Below, piece after piece: positions 52,261 to 62,194 of a DNA stretch of 64,000 bases. A program made the translations under genes and the position numbers. Under the pieces are notes generated by a model, which had not been told where the DNA came from, ran no database searches, and was given only the letters and a program-made list of their open reading frames with translations. The stretch spans positions 1 to 64,000 of the forward strand of contig CACPMF010000002.1 in assembly GCA_902634935.1 (NCBI GenBank). The letters run 5' to 3'. The first letter of the stretch is position 1. The number at the start of each line of letters is the position of its first letter. Source of the stretch: an uncultured Pelagibacteraceae bacterium. Lineage in GTDB: Bacteria > Pseudomonadota > Alphaproteobacteria > Pelagibacterales > Pelagibacteraceae.

Positions 52261-52746
52261 ATGAATTTAAGCAAAATCCTAAAAAATACTTTTCTAGTAA
52301 TTTTATTAAGTATGGTTGTTTCTGCTTGTGCAACTAAAAAAACAGCAATAATAGATTCTCAAATTCAAGGGGATGTTTATACAGGGACAGATACAGTTGA
52401 GTATTTAGCTAAAGGTGTTCCAGATAGAGTATTCTTTGCTACAAACGAGTCTATACTCACGACAATGTCTAGAGACACATTAAGAAAACAAGCAGCATGG
52501 TTAAGAGATAATCCAAGCGTGAATGTAGTTTTAGAGGGACATGCGGATGAAAGAGGAACAAGAGAATACAATTTAGCATTGGGTGAAAGAAGAGCTAACG
52601 CAGCAAAAGACTACTTAATGACTTACGGAGTTTCGGCAGATAGAATATCAGTGATTAGTTACGGTAAAGAAAGACCTGTTGACTCAGGATCAAATCCTCT
52701 TTCTTGGTCTAAGAATAGAAGAGCAGTTACTGTAAAAGCTAATTAA
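52261..52746 (+). CDS. pal: Peptidoglycan-associated lipoprotein Pal
   Basis: A 161-residue outer-membrane lipoprotein. The signal peptide ends in a lipobox (MVVSAC, the cysteine near residue 22). The OmpA-like domain contains VVLEGHADERGTREYNLALGERRANAAKDYL, which binds peptidoglycan diaminopimelate, and ISYGKERPVDSGSN. It anchors the outer membrane to the wall and to TolB. It has its own strong ribosome binding site and is followed by a clear terminator, so it may be transcribed more than the upstream tol genes. Confidence 0.95.
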   Translation: MNLSKILKNTFLVILLSMVVSACATKKTAIIDSQIQGDVYTGTDTVEYLAKGVPDRVFFATNESILTTMSRDTLRKQAAWLRDNPSVNVVLEGHADERGTREYNLALGERRANAAKDYLMTYGVSADRISVISYGKERPVDSGSNPLSWSKNRRAVTVKAN

Positions 52747-52763
52747 TAAATAAAAAAAGTTTT

Positions 52764-52799
52764 TAAAAAAAGACCCCTTTAATATGGGGTCTTTTTTTT
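52764..52799 (+). terminator. Rho-independent terminator after pal
   Basis: The inverted repeat AGACCCC (52771-52777) and GGGGTCT (52786-52792) flanks an 8-base loop and is followed by a T-run. It is the clearest intrinsic terminator noticed in the window and ends the tol-pal transcript, 18 bases after the pal stop codon. Confidence 0.88.
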
Positions 52800-52827
52800 G
52801 CCATTTTTATACTTAAAGTTTTGTTAT

Positions 52828-53817
52828 ATGTTAAATATCAAAAAAAACAGTTGTTCTTTAATTATTTTTTTTTATTTACTTTCCCCAACAAGCTTGACTG
52901 CAGACACATCAGAAATAAAAGAAATGTTGCAATTAATTCAAAAAGATTTGAGGACATTAGAGAGAGCGGTTTATTCAGAGTCTTTTTCTCAATCCTCAAA
53001 TTCGAATTCAAATAATTCAGTTAAAGAAACTGAAGATGTACTCACAAGACATTTGTTAAAATTATCTGAAATAGAAAAACAGTTTCAACAATTAACAAAT
53101 AAGTATGAAGAAATTAATTTTAAAATTGATAAATTAAATTCTAGATTATCAAAAGTTCAAGCGGATAATCAACTAAGGTTTCAACAGCTAGAGACTGATA
53201 ATCTAGGATTTGATAGTAATTCTTTAACTAAGCTTCCTACAGACACTACCGCTGATAAAGAAAAAATTTTACCAGGTTCTAGTCAACCTCAAGATTTAGG
53301 AACAGTTTCTTATAAAGATATGACAAATGAAAGTGAAAGCCAATCTATTCAATCAATAGATGCAACAAAAACTGTTGTTACTGAAACTTTTCAAACAGAA
53401 GAAAAAATTTTACCAGAAGGTACGCCAGAAAATCAATATGAGTTTGCAACTAGTTTTCTAAAAGTTGGAGACTACAATATGGCAGAAAGAGCATTTAGAG
53501 AATTTGTTGATACTAATCCTAAACATAAATTATCTGGAAATGCCCAGTATTGGTACGCTGAAACTTTTAGGATTAGACAACTTTATACGGATGCAGCATC
53601 TGCATATTTAGAAGGTTATCAAAAATATCCTAAAAGTGAAAAAGCACCTATCAATCTATTAAAACTCGGAGTATCATTAGTACAAATTGGAGAAAAAGAT
53701 CAAGGTTGTCTTATGATTTCTGGTGTAAAGAAACAATATCCAGAAGCAACTCAATCTGTACTTCAAAAAGCAAAGTATGAAGAAAAAAAATTCGAGTGTA
53801 AACCGAACAATTCATAA
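52828..53817 (+). CDS. cpoB: Cell division coordinator CpoB (YbgF)
   Basis: About 329 residues from the ATG at 52828. A longer frame opening at a TTG in the terminator's T-run is rejected. The start gives a good signal peptide (SLIIFFYLLSPTSLTA, cleaved near residue 25). Then come a coiled coil (about residues 75-115), a low-complexity linker, and C-terminal TPR repeats (YEFATSFLKVGDYNMAERAFREF, YWYAETFRIRQLYTDAASAYLEGYQKYPKS). CpoB couples the Tol machine to septal wall synthesis. Its end overlaps tilS by 41 bases. Confidence 0.9.
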   Translation: MLNIKKNSCSLIIFFYLLSPTSLTADTSEIKEMLQLIQKDLRTLERAVYSESFSQSSNSNSNNSVKETEDVLTRHLLKLSEIEKQFQQLTNKYEEINFKIDKLNSRLSKVQADNQLRFQQLETDNLGFDSNSLTKLPTDTTADKEKILPGSSQPQDLGTVSYKDMTNESESQSIQSIDATKTVVTETFQTEEKILPEGTPENQYEFATSFLKVGDYNMAERAFREFVDTNPKHKLSGNAQYWYAETFRIRQLYTDAASAYLEGYQKYPKSEKAPINLLKLGVSLVQIGEKDQGCLMISGVKKQYPEATQSVLQKAKYEEKKFECKPNNS

Positions 53818-54817
53818 TTTTTATTTATCCAAACTTAAAAACCCGAAAATAAAAAAACTTTATTCGAGGTTTAAAAGAATAATTTCAAAAGATACTGATA
53901 AAAATTATTGTGTTGCTATTTCTGGTGGTCCAGACAGTATGGCATTGGCTTTTTTAACGAAATGTGTGTCTATAGAGAAGGGCACAAGTAATATTTATTT
54001 TCACATCGATCATAACTTAAGAAAAGAGTCAAAAAAAGAGGCTTTATTTATTAAAAAAATTCTAAAAAAATTTGATGTTAATTTAAATATTTTAAGATGG
54101 GTCAAAAATTACAAACTTAAAAATATACAAGAGCAAGCTCGATTAAAGAGATACGAACTATTATTTAAAAAATGTAAGAATTATAAATTAAATAAAATTT
54201 TAACAGCTCATCACAAAGAAGATTTGTATGAAAATTTTTTTATAAGATTGCTTCGTGGATCGGGTTTAAATGGGCTTGTATCCTTCAAAAAAAAATACTC
54301 AAAATTAAAAATAAATGAAAAAATTTTGATTTTTAGACCACTTTTGAATTTTTCTAAAAATGAGTTAATATATATCTCTGAAAATACATTTGGTAATTAT
54401 ATCCAAGATCCATCAAATTTTGATAATAAGTATTTAAGAGTTTACGTTAGAAATATTTTAAATAATTTTAAATTTAATAAAAAAAACAAAAATTTTGACA
54501 CATCTTTATCAAATCTTCATAAGAGCAATAAAGCTCTTGAGCATTATATACAAAAAAATATTGATCAAAATGTTATAAAAAATAAAGAAAAAGTAATTGT
54601 AAATAAAAATTTTTTTTCAGAGCCTGATGAAGTAGTATTTAGATCACTAAATATTGTTTTAAATTCATTTTCTAACAAAGCAAAACTATCCAGAGGTAGC
54701 AAAATAATGAGCTTAATAAAAAATTTCAAAAATTCGAATAATACTTATAAAACAACATTATCAGGGTGTATTTTTAAAAAAGTCAGCAATACAATGATTA
54801 TTTCAAGAGAAATTTAG
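53777..54817 (+). CDS. tilS: tRNA(Ile)-lysidine synthase
   Basis: A 346-residue ATP-pyrophosphatase that changes the wobble cytidine of the CAU-anticodon tRNA-Ile to lysidine. The PP-loop is YCVAISGGPDSMALAFL, followed by HIDHNLRKESKKEA, LTAHHKEDLYENFFIRLLRGSGLNGL and FGNYIQDPSNFDNKYLRVYVRN. It lacks much of the C-terminal domain of E. coli TilS (432), as short alphaproteobacterial forms do. The start codon lies 41 bases inside cpoB. Confidence 0.9.
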   Translation: MKKKNSSVNRTIHNFYLSKLKNPKIKKLYSRFKRIISKDTDKNYCVAISGGPDSMALAFLTKCVSIEKGTSNIYFHIDHNLRKESKKEALFIKKILKKFDVNLNILRWVKNYKLKNIQEQARLKRYELLFKKCKNYKLNKILTAHHKEDLYENFFIRLLRGSGLNGLVSFKKKYSKLKINEKILIFRPLLNFSKNELIYISENTFGNYIQDPSNFDNKYLRVYVRNILNNFKFNKKNKNFDTSLSNLHKSNKALEHYIQKNIDQNVIKNKEKVIVNKNFFSEPDEVVFRSLNIVLNSFSNKAKLSRGSKIMSLIKNFKNSNNTYKTTLSGCIFKKVSNTMIISREI

Positions 54818-54883
54818 TTATTTTACACAATATATGTACAAATTGACACTTGTTTATTCTTCAATAATTCTTACTTTATCACC

Positions 54884-56776
54884 ATGAACTTCAAAAATCT
54901 TGCAATGTGGGGAATTATAGTTCTCCTTACGATTGGTCTTTACAACATGTTTAAAAATCCACAGGGAGCTATGACTCAAAAAAATAATATTATTTTCTCT
55001 GAATTTTTGACAGAGGTGGATAATGGGAGAGTAGTTCAAGTTGAGATTTCAGGAAAAAATATAAAAGGTATTTTGTCAAATGGTCAACAATTTAATACTT
55101 ATGCACCAGACGATCCAAACTTAATTCAAAAATTAACTGATAAAGGCGTTAGTATATCTGCAAGTCCATTAGAGGAAAAAATGCCGTCACTCCTTGGCAT
55201 ATTGTTGTCTTGGTTTCCAATGTTACTTCTAATAGCTGTCTGGATATTTTTTATGAGACAAATGCAAGGTGGCAAAGGTGGAGCGATGGGTTTTGGAAGA
55301 TCTAAAGCTAAAATGATGAATGAAGTCAAAGGTAAGGTTACATTTAATGATGTTGCTGGAGTTGAGGAAGCAAAAGAAGAAGTAGAAGAGGTTGTAGAAT
55401 TTTTAAAAGACCCAAGAAAATTTAGTAGATTGGGTGGTAAAATTCCAAGAGGTTGTTTGTTAGTCGGGCCTCCTGGAACTGGAAAAACTTTATTAGCAAG
55501 AGCTATCGCAGGTGAAGCCGGAGTTCCTTTCTTTACAATATCAGGATCAGATTTTGTAGAAATGTTTGTTGGTGTTGGAGCATCAAGAGTTAGAGACATG
55601 TTTGAACAAGGGAAAAAACATTCGCCTTGTATAATTTTTATAGATGAAATAGATGCTGTTGGAAGAAGTAGAGGCGCAGGTCTAGGAGGTGGAAACGATG
55701 AAAGAGAGCAAACTCTTAACCAATTATTAGTTGAAATGGACGGTTTTGATACAAATGAAGGTGTAATAATTATAGCTGCAACTAACAGACCGGATGTTCT
55801 TGATCCCGCCCTTTTAAGACCAGGAAGATTTGATAGACAAGTTGTGGTTTCAAATCCAGATATTATAGGAAGAGAAAAGATCTTAAAAGTGCACGCAAAA
55901 AAAATATCTATGGCTCCAGATGTAAACTTGAGAACTATTGCTCGAGGAACACCAGGATTTTCAGGAGCAGATTTAGCAAACCTTGTAAATGAAGCTGCAT
56001 TGCTAGCTGCTCGAAAAAACAAAAGAATTGTAACCTATCAGGAGTTTGAAGAAGCAAAAGATAAAGTAATGATGGGAGCTGAAAGACGTTCAATGGTAAT
56101 GTCTGAGGAAGAGAAAAGACTTACTGCTTATCATGAGGCAGGTCACGCTATAGTTACAATTAATGAGAAAGCCGCTTATCCAATTCATAAAGCTACAATA
56201 ATTCCTAGAGGAAGGGCTTTAGGTATGGTTATGCAGCTTCCAGAAAGAGATGAAGTTTCTCAAACTAGAGAGCAATTACATGCCCAACTTGCTATAGCTA
56301 TGGGAGGAAGAGTCGCTGAAGAAATAATCTTTGGCGAGGATAAAGTTACTACAGGTGCCGCGAGTGATATTGAGCAAGCAACAAAAAGAGCGAGAGCTAT
56401 GGTTATGAGAGCTGGACTTAGTAAAGAGCTTGGACCAGTTGCGTATGGAGAAAATGAGGAGGAAGTTTTTTTAGGAAGATCTGTTGCGAGACAACAAAAT
56501 ATGTCAGAAGAAACAGCACGGAAAGTCGATAGCGAAATAAAAAAAATAGTTGATAAAGGATATGATAGAGCTAAAAAAGTACTTACAGAGAAAATTGATG
56601 ACCTTCATAAACTTGCTAAAGCATTGCTAACTTATGAAACATTAACTGGTGATGAAATTTTAGACATAATTGACAAAAATGTTTACCCTAAAAATAAAGA
56701 AGATTTAAAAGTTGAGGAAGACGACCAAGGTTCAGCACTTGGATCAATTGGTTTAAAACCTAAGATAGTCCATTAA
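54884..56776 (+). CDS. ftsH: ATP-dependent zinc metalloprotease FtsH
   Basis: A 630-residue inner-membrane AAA protease. Membrane helices are near residues 5-22 and 100-123. The AAA domain has [20 protein letters not shown] (Walker A), [15 protein letters not shown] (Walker B) and [20 protein letters not shown] (second region of homology). The zinc site is [11 protein letters not shown]. It degrades membrane and regulatory proteins, in E. coli including RpoH, whose gene is in this window. A TTGACA at 54843-54848 with AATAAT 15 bases on is a possible promoter. Confidence 0.97.
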   Translation: MNFKNLAMWGIIVLLTIGLYNMFKNPQGAMTQKNNIIFSEFLTEVDNGRVVQVEISGKNIKGILSNGQQFNTYAPDDPNLIQKLTDKGVSISASPLEEKMPSLLGILLSWFPMLLLIAVWIFFMRQMQGGKGGAMGFGRSKAKMMNEVKGKVTFNDVAGVEEAKEEVEEVVEFLKDPRKFSRLGGKIPRGCLLVGPPGTGKTLLARAIAGEAGVPFFTISGSDFVEMFVGVGASRVRDMFEQGKKHSPCIIFIDEIDAVGRSRGAGLGGGNDEREQTLNQLLVEMDGFDTNEGVIIIAATNRPDVLDPALLRPGRFDRQVVVSNPDIIGREKILKVHAKKISMAPDVNLRTIARGTPGFSGADLANLVNEAALLAARKNKRIVTYQEFEEAKDKVMMGAERRSMVMSEEEKRLTAYHEAGHAIVTINEKAAYPIHKATIIPRGRALGMVMQLPERDEVSQTREQLHAQLAIAMGGRVAEEIIFGEDKVTTGAASDIEQATKRARAMVMRAGLSKELGPVAYGENEEEVFLGRSVARQQNMSEETARKVDSEIKKIVDKGYDRAKKVLTEKIDDLHKLAKALLTYETLTGDEILDIIDKNVYPKNKEDLKVEEDDQGSALGSIGLKPKIVH

Positions 56777-56781
56777 ACTTA

Positions 56782-57825
56782 ATGGAAAAATATTACACAA
56801 GAGCGTGTAATTTTTTTTATACTTCAAAATCCAGTAAAATAAAAAAAAATCATTTACCTTTAAATGGAAACTCTGGAATTATATTTAGGTCTATTGAGGT
56901 TTTAACAAGGAAATCAGAAAAAATAATTAATTTAGAGGATATAAAAAAACTTCCATTTAGATTACGAAATAAAATAAAAAAAGATTTAAAAAACATATCA
57001 AAAAAAAAAAAATTTAAGGGTTTAAAATTTAATAATACCCCAATAATGATGGGTGTATTAAATTTAACACCTGATAGCTTTTCTGATGGTGGGAAATTCA
57101 TAAAATTTAAATCTGCAGAAAAACAAATAAATAATTTAATAAACTCTGGAGCAAATATAATAGATATTGGCGGTGAATCTACCCGCCCAGGTGCTAAAGA
57201 GATATCAGTTTCTGATGAGTGGAAAAGAATATCCAAAAAACTAAGGCTGATTAGAAAAAAAAAGGCGATCTTCTCACTGGATACAAGAAAAAGCCTGGTG
57301 ATGGAAAAAAGTTTTAATTATGGAATAAAAATTATAAATGATGTTTCAGGTTTTGAGTATGACAAAAAATCAACAAATTTTTTAAAAAAAACTAAAGTAC
57401 CATTTGTAATTCATCATATGAAAGGCTCACCTAAGACAATGCAAAATAGTCCAAAATATAAAAATGTTTTGCTAGATATCTATGATTATTTCGAGGCAAA
57501 AATCAAATATTTAAGATCAATTGGTATTAAACATAACAATATCATATTAGATCCAGGAATAGGCTTTGGTAAAAATTTGAAACATAATATTACATTAATT
57601 AATAAGATTTCTATTTTTCATACATTGGGTTTTCCAATATTACTTGGTTTATCAAGGAAAAGGTTTATTAAAGATATATCTAATGAAAATGATAGCAAAG
57701 ATAGGATAGGTGGAACAGTATCATCTTGTGTATTTGCTATGTTACAAGGTGTTCAGATTTTAAGAGTACATGATGTTAATGAAGTCAATCAATCAATTAA
57801 AGTTTATAAAAAGTTAAATTTCTAA
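56782..57825 (+). CDS. folP: Dihydropteroate synthase
   Basis: A 347-residue folate enzyme joining pABA to the pterin diphosphate. The catalytic barrel starts near residue 85 with IMMGVLNLTPDSFSDGGKF; then INSGANIIDIGGESTRPGA, FSLDTRK, IINDVSGF, IHHMKGSPKTMQ and ILDPGIGFGKNLKHN follow. The first 85 residues are a basic extension not found in E. coli FolP (282) but seen in many alphaproteobacteria. A 13-base A run at 57000-57012 encodes lysines in that extension. It shares one base with glmM. Confidence 0.93.
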   Translation: MEKYYTRACNFFYTSKSSKIKKNHLPLNGNSGIIFRSIEVLTRKSEKIINLEDIKKLPFRLRNKIKKDLKNISKKKKFKGLKFNNTPIMMGVLNLTPDSFSDGGKFIKFKSAEKQINNLINSGANIIDIGGESTRPGAKEISVSDEWKRISKKLRLIRKKKAIFSLDTRKSLVMEKSFNYGIKIINDVSGFEYDKKSTNFLKKTKVPFVIHHMKGSPKTMQNSPKYKNVLLDIYDYFEAKIKYLRSIGIKHNNIILDPGIGFGKNLKHNITLINKISIFHTLGFPILLGLSRKRFIKDISNENDSKDRIGGTVSSCVFAMLQGVQILRVHDVNEVNQSIKVYKKLNF

Positions 57826-59156
57826 TGGAAAAAAAATATTTTGGAACTGATGGAATAAGAGGAAAAGTTAATAATTCAAAAATTAATGGTGAAATGTTTT
57901 TTAAGTTTGGTTTAGCAGCAGGCACTTATTTTAAAAATTTAAAAAAAAAAAAACAAATGGCAATTATTGCAAAAGATACAAGATTATCTGGTTATACCTT
58001 AGAACCAGCATTGGTTTCTGGACTTGCCTCAGCAGGAATGCATGTCTTTACTCTTGGACCCTTACCAACAAATGGTTTAGCGATGCTTACAAAAAAAATG
58101 AGAGCTAATCTTGGTATAATGATTACTGCCTCACATAATCAGTTTACTGATAATGGAATGAAATTATTTGGACCTGATGGCATGAAATTATCTGACAAAA
58201 TTGAAAAAAAAATTGAGAAAATAATAGACTCAAATATTTCATCTAAGCTTACAAAACCTCTAAATCTTGGAAGGGTAAAAAGATTAGAGGATGCAAATGA
58301 AAATTACATAAATATTTTAAAAAGTAATTTTCCAAATAAATTCTCACTTAAAGGTCTAAAAATTGCAATTGATTGTGCTAATGGAGCGGCATACAAAAGT
58401 GCTCCAAAATTACTAAGATCTTTAGGTGCTAAAGTTTTTGAAGTTGGGACCAAGCCAAATGGAATAAATATTAACTATAAATGTGGCTCAACATATCCAG
58501 AAAAAATTAAATCATTAACGAAAAAATTTAAAACTGATTTAGGAATTTCTTTAGATGGAGATGCAGATAGAATAATTTTGACTGATGAAAAGGCAAATAT
58601 TGTAGATGGAGATAAAATTATAGCTGTTTTAGCCGAGAGATGGAAAAGAAAAAAAATACTAAGAGGAGGGGTAATTGGAACTTTAATGTCAAATTATGGT
58701 CTAGAGAAGTTTTTTAAAGAAAAAAAAATTAAATTTTTTCGATCAAATGTCGGAGATAGATATGTGAAAGAATTAATGCAAAACAAAAAATTTAATTTAG
58801 GTGGAGAGCAGTCTGGCCATATTATATTAGGAAACTTTGCAACTACAGGAGACGGATTGCTCGTAGCACTTGAAATACTTTTTTCTTTGAGAAAAGGCAA
58901 GAAAGCTAGTGAATTATTTTCTATTTTTAAGCCAACACCCCAAATACTAGAAAATATTTCGGTTAAGGATAAATCAGTAATTAGTTCTAAAAAATGTAGA
59001 CTAGCAATTAAAAAAGCAGAAAAAATTATTTTTGGAAAAGGAAGATTATTAGTAAGAAAATCTGGAACAGAACCTAAAATAAGAATAATGTGTGAATCAA
59101 AGGACGAAATTCTTTTAAAAAAGTGCACAAAAATAGTTTCTAACTCTCTAAGATAA
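57825..59156 (+). CDS. glmM: Phosphoglucosamine mutase
   Basis: A 443-residue mutase converting glucosamine-6-phosphate to glucosamine-1-phosphate for peptidoglycan and lipopolysaccharide. KKYFGTDGIRGKVN is the start, GIMITASHNQFTDNGMKLFG holds the phosphoserine, SLDGDADRIILTD binds magnesium, GGEQSGHIIL contacts the sugar and VRKSGTEPKIRIM the phosphate. Length is normal. A 13-base A run near 57941-57953 encodes lysines near residue 40. Confidence 0.96.
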   Translation: MEKKYFGTDGIRGKVNNSKINGEMFFKFGLAAGTYFKNLKKKKQMAIIAKDTRLSGYTLEPALVSGLASAGMHVFTLGPLPTNGLAMLTKKMRANLGIMITASHNQFTDNGMKLFGPDGMKLSDKIEKKIEKIIDSNISSKLTKPLNLGRVKRLEDANENYINILKSNFPNKFSLKGLKIAIDCANGAAYKSAPKLLRSLGAKVFEVGTKPNGININYKCGSTYPEKIKSLTKKFKTDLGISLDGDADRIILTDEKANIVDGDKIIAVLAERWKRKKILRGGVIGTLMSNYGLEKFFKEKKIKFFRSNVGDRYVKELMQNKKFNLGGEQSGHIILGNFATTGDGLLVALEILFSLRKGKKASELFSIFKPTPQILENISVKDKSVISSKKCRLAIKKAEKIIFGKGRLLVRKSGTEPKIRIMCESKDEILLKKCTKIVSNSLR

Positions 59157-59157
59157 T

Positions 59158-59970
59158 TTGAAACCGAAATCTAAAATTTTGATTATTGCTGGATCGGACT
59201 CGTCAGGTGGAGCAGGAATTCAAGCTGATATAAAAACTATAACTTCCCTAGGTGGATATGCAATGACTGCTATTACTGCTGTTACGTCACAAAATACTAC
59301 AGGAGTGAATTCTATTATGCCAGTACACTATAAAGAAATATCTAAACAAATTGAATTTACCTGTAAGGATATTCAACCAGATGCAATTAAAATTGGTATG
59401 CTTCATTCAAGAAAAGTTATTAATTCAGTTTTAAGTTCCCTAAAAAAGATAAAAGTCAATAAAATAGTATTAGATCCTGTAATGGTAGCAAAGGGAGGCA
59501 CAAGATTGATTGATAAAAATTCAATAGAAATGTTAAAAAAAAAATTGTTGAACAAAGTTTCATTAATTACTCCAAATATTCCTGAGGCTGAAATAATTAC
59601 TAAAACTAAAATCAATTCAAAAGAGGATATGATATTTGCAGCAAATAGCTTATTAAAAATTGGAGCAAAAAATGTTTTAATAAAAGGAGGTCATTTAAAC
59701 AAACAAAATATTATTGATGTTTTTGTTAACAAAAATGAAATATCAATTTTTAAAAATAAAAAAATTAACACCAAAAATACTCATGGCACAGGTTGTACAT
59801 TATCTAGTGCTATTACAGCTTACTTTGCATGTGGAAAAACATTAAAGAAATCTTGTGAAATGGCTATCAAATATGTTAACGAAGCAATAGCTGCTAGACC
59901 TAACTATGGAAAGGGCCACGGACCAATAAACCATTTAAATAGTATCGAAATAAAAAAAAGATTTTTATGA
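59158..59970 (+). CDS. thiD: Hydroxymethylpyrimidine/phosphomethylpyrimidine kinase
   Basis: A 270-residue ribokinase-fold enzyme phosphorylating HMP and HMP-phosphate for thiamine. [41 protein letters not shown] is the family signature, [11 protein letters not shown] and [10 protein letters not shown] follow, and [19 protein letters not shown] carries the catalytic aspartate-region anion hole. It starts at TTG one base after glmM and overlaps purA by 4 bases. Together with thiE it fits a salvage route for an HMP-requiring cell. Confidence 0.93.
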   Translation: MKPKSKILIIAGSDSSGGAGIQADIKTITSLGGYAMTAITAVTSQNTTGVNSIMPVHYKEISKQIEFTCKDIQPDAIKIGMLHSRKVINSVLSSLKKIKVNKIVLDPVMVAKGGTRLIDKNSIEMLKKKLLNKVSLITPNIPEAEIITKTKINSKEDMIFAANSLLKIGAKNVLIKGGHLNKQNIIDVFVNKNEISIFKNKKINTKNTHGTGCTLSSAITAYFACGKTLKKSCEMAIKYVNEAIAARPNYGKGHGPINHLNSIEIKKRFL

Positions 59971-61259
59971 AAAATGTTGTTGTTGTAGGGTCTCAATGGG
60001 GAGATGAAGGCAAAGGTAAAATAGTTGATTGGTTATCAAGTGAAGCCGACGTTGTTGTAAGATTTCAAGGTGGTCATAACGCTGGACACACATTAGTAAT
60101 TGATGGAATTACATATAAACTGAGACTTCTTCCTTCGGGAATTGTTAGAAAAGATAAGATTTCTGTAATTGGTAATGGAGTTGTTATTGATCCATGGGCT
60201 CTTTTGGAGGAAATTGAGGAAATTAAATCCAAAGACGTAATTATTAATGAAAAAAATTTAATTATCTCTGAGTCAGCAACATTAATACTTCCATTCCATA
60301 AAGAAATGGACGAAATAAGAGAAGATGCAGCTGGAAATTCTAAAATAGGAACAACCAGAAGAGGTATTGGTCCAGCTTACGAAGATAAAGTTGGCAGAAG
60401 ATCAATTAGAGTAATGGATCTAATTTCTGAAACAAATTTAAACAGTAGATTAGATAACGTTTTGTCTCATCATAATGCAATAAGAAAAGGTTTAAATAAA
60501 CCACTCTTTAATAAGGAAAAATTATTAGAAGATTTGCTAAAATTAGCACCTCATATACTTCAGTTTTCTCAGCCTGTATGGAAAAAAATTGATCAATTCA
60601 AGTTATCTGGAAAAAAAATTTTATTTGAAGGTGCTCAAGGAATACTTTTAGATGTTGATCACGGCACCTATCCGTATGTTACCTCATCAAATACTGTTGC
60701 ATCTTCAGCAGCAACAGGTTCTGGATGTGGACCTAACTCAATAAATTATGTTTTAGGGATAACCAAGGCATATACTACAAGAGTTGGTGAAGGACCATTT
60801 CCAACTGAACTTACCGATGAGACCGGTGAGCTTTTAGGTACCAGAGGTAAGGAATTTGGTACTGTCACAAGTAGAAAAAGAAGATGTGGATGGTTTGACG
60901 GTGTATTAGTGAGGCAAACAATAAAAATTTCAGGAATTGATGGAATTGCATTAACAAAGTTAGATGTGTTAGATGAACTAGATCAAATAAAAATTTGTGT
61001 TGCATATGAAATCAATGGAAAAGAAATTGATTATTTACCTGCAGCGGTAACTGATCAATTAAAAGTTAAGCCTATTTATAAAACTTACCAAGGATGGAAA
61101 ACTTCAACAGTTGGATGCAAAAATTTCAATGATCTTCCTGAAAATGCAAAAATTTACATAAAAGACCTTGAAAAATTTATTGAAGCGAAAATTTCAAGTA
61201 TTTCTACAAGTCCAGAAAGAAACGATACAATACTAGTTTACGATCCTTTTAATAATTAA
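59967..61259 (+). CDS. purA: Adenylosuccinate synthase
   Basis: A 430-residue GTP-dependent enzyme joining aspartate to IMP in AMP synthesis. [21 protein letters not shown] holds the catalytic aspartate and P-loop, [12 protein letters not shown] binds [17 protein letters not shown] and [23 protein letters not shown] are invariant, and [13 protein letters not shown] is close to the C-terminus. Length is normal. Its stop codon overlaps the rpoH stop on a shared TTAA. Confidence 0.97.
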   Translation: MKNVVVVGSQWGDEGKGKIVDWLSSEADVVVRFQGGHNAGHTLVIDGITYKLRLLPSGIVRKDKISVIGNGVVIDPWALLEEIEEIKSKDVIINEKNLIISESATLILPFHKEMDEIREDAAGNSKIGTTRRGIGPAYEDKVGRRSIRVMDLISETNLNSRLDNVLSHHNAIRKGLNKPLFNKEKLLEDLLKLAPHILQFSQPVWKKIDQFKLSGKKILFEGAQGILLDVDHGTYPYVTSSNTVASSAATGSGCGPNSINYVLGITKAYTTRVGEGPFPTELTDETGELLGTRGKEFGTVTSRKRRCGWFDGVLVRQTIKISGIDGIALTKLDVLDELDQIKICVAYEINGKEIDYLPAAVTDQLKVKPIYKTYQGWKTSTVGCKNFNDLPENAKIYIKDLEKFIEAKISSISTSPERNDTILVYDPFNN

Positions 61260-62146
61260 TTTGCTGGCAGAAGATTTTTTGACTTAGCACTGTTTAACAT
61301 GTGCTTTTGCAATTTTTCAAAAGCTTTGTTTTCTATTTGTCTTATTCTTTCTCTACTAATTTTAAATTTTTTACTCAAATCTTCTAAGGTTATCGGGTTG
61401 TCTGTAAGTCTTCTTGAGTAAAGAATTTCTTTTTCTCGGTCATTTAAGATTTTAATAGAATCTTGTAGAAGATCTTTTCTTTGCTCCATTTCTTCATTTT
61501 GTGCAAATTTCAATTCATGATCCATTTCATTATCTACAACCCAATCTTGCCACTCATCGCCATCTTCACCAATTGGAGTATTCAAAGATTGTTCTTTTCC
61601 AGACAACCTTCTGTTCATTGAAACAACTTCTTCCTCACTTACATCTAATCTGTTGGCAATATCTTTTACGTGCTCATCTCTTAAATCGCCCTCAGCTCTT
61701 GGTGCAATTTGGTTTTTAAGTTTTTTTAGATTAAAAAATAATTTTTTTTGAGCGGTGGTTGTCCCAATTTTTACCAAGCTCCATGATCTTAAAATATACT
61801 CTTGAATTGATGCTTTAATCCACCACATCGCGTAGGTTGCAAGTCTAAAGCCTTTTTCCGGTTCAAATTTTTTTACTGCTTGCATTAGTCCGACATTACC
61901 TTCTGATATCATTTCATTAAGAGGTAAACCATAACCCTTATATCCCATTGCAATCTTTGCAACTAATCTAAGGTGACTTGTCACAAGTTTTTCTGCGGAT
62001 TTTACATTTCCAGTAGTTTGCCAATTTTTTGCAAGCATATATTCTTCCTCTGCATCGAGCATAGGAAATTTTTTTATTTGCGCTAAGTAGGCTGCTAAAC
62101 CACCCTCATTAGACAAAGCTGGCAAATTATAAGACGTTGTACTCAT
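61256..62146 (-). CDS. rpoH: RNA polymerase sigma factor RpoH (sigma-32)
   Basis: A 296-residue group 3 heat-shock sigma factor. [43 protein letters not shown] is region 2, [28 protein letters not shown] binds the -10 element, and [14 protein letters not shown] is the RpoH box. [28 protein letters not shown] is the region 4 helix-turn-helix. It lies 48 bases downstream of rluD on the same strand and is convergent with purA. Confidence 0.95.
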   Translation of the reverse strand: MSTTSYNLPALSNEGGLAAYLAQIKKFPMLDAEEEYMLAKNWQTTGNVKSAEKLVTSHLRLVAKIAMGYKGYGLPLNEMISEGNVGLMQAVKKFEPEKGFRLATYAMWWIKASIQEYILRSWSLVKIGTTTAQKKLFFNLKKLKNQIAPRAEGDLRDEHVKDIANRLDVSEEEVVSMNRRLSGKEQSLNTPIGEDGDEWQDWVVDNEMDHELKFAQNEEMEQRKDLLQDSIKILNDREKEILYSRRLTDNPITLEDLSKKFKISRERIRQIENKAFEKLQKHMLNSAKSKNLLPAN

Positions 62147-62194
62147 CGAGGTATTTATTTAATAAAGAAAAAGAAATTTACAATATTTATATTT

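Noticed and set aside
52798-52827. TTG start of cpoB ten codons upstream
   Set aside because: It lies in the T-run of the pal terminator and would spoil the signal peptide; the ATG at 52828 is the better start.
55126-56022. A 298-codon open frame on the minus strand opposite ftsH
   Set aside because: It is the antisense shadow of a strongly conserved gene; its protein is low-complexity (Ser/Pro/Thr-rich) and has no start signal or family motif.
59150-59160. TPP riboswitch expected before thiD, or before thiE near 40175
   Set aside because: thiD starts one base after glmM and thiE overlaps fba, so there is no leader that could hold a riboswitch.
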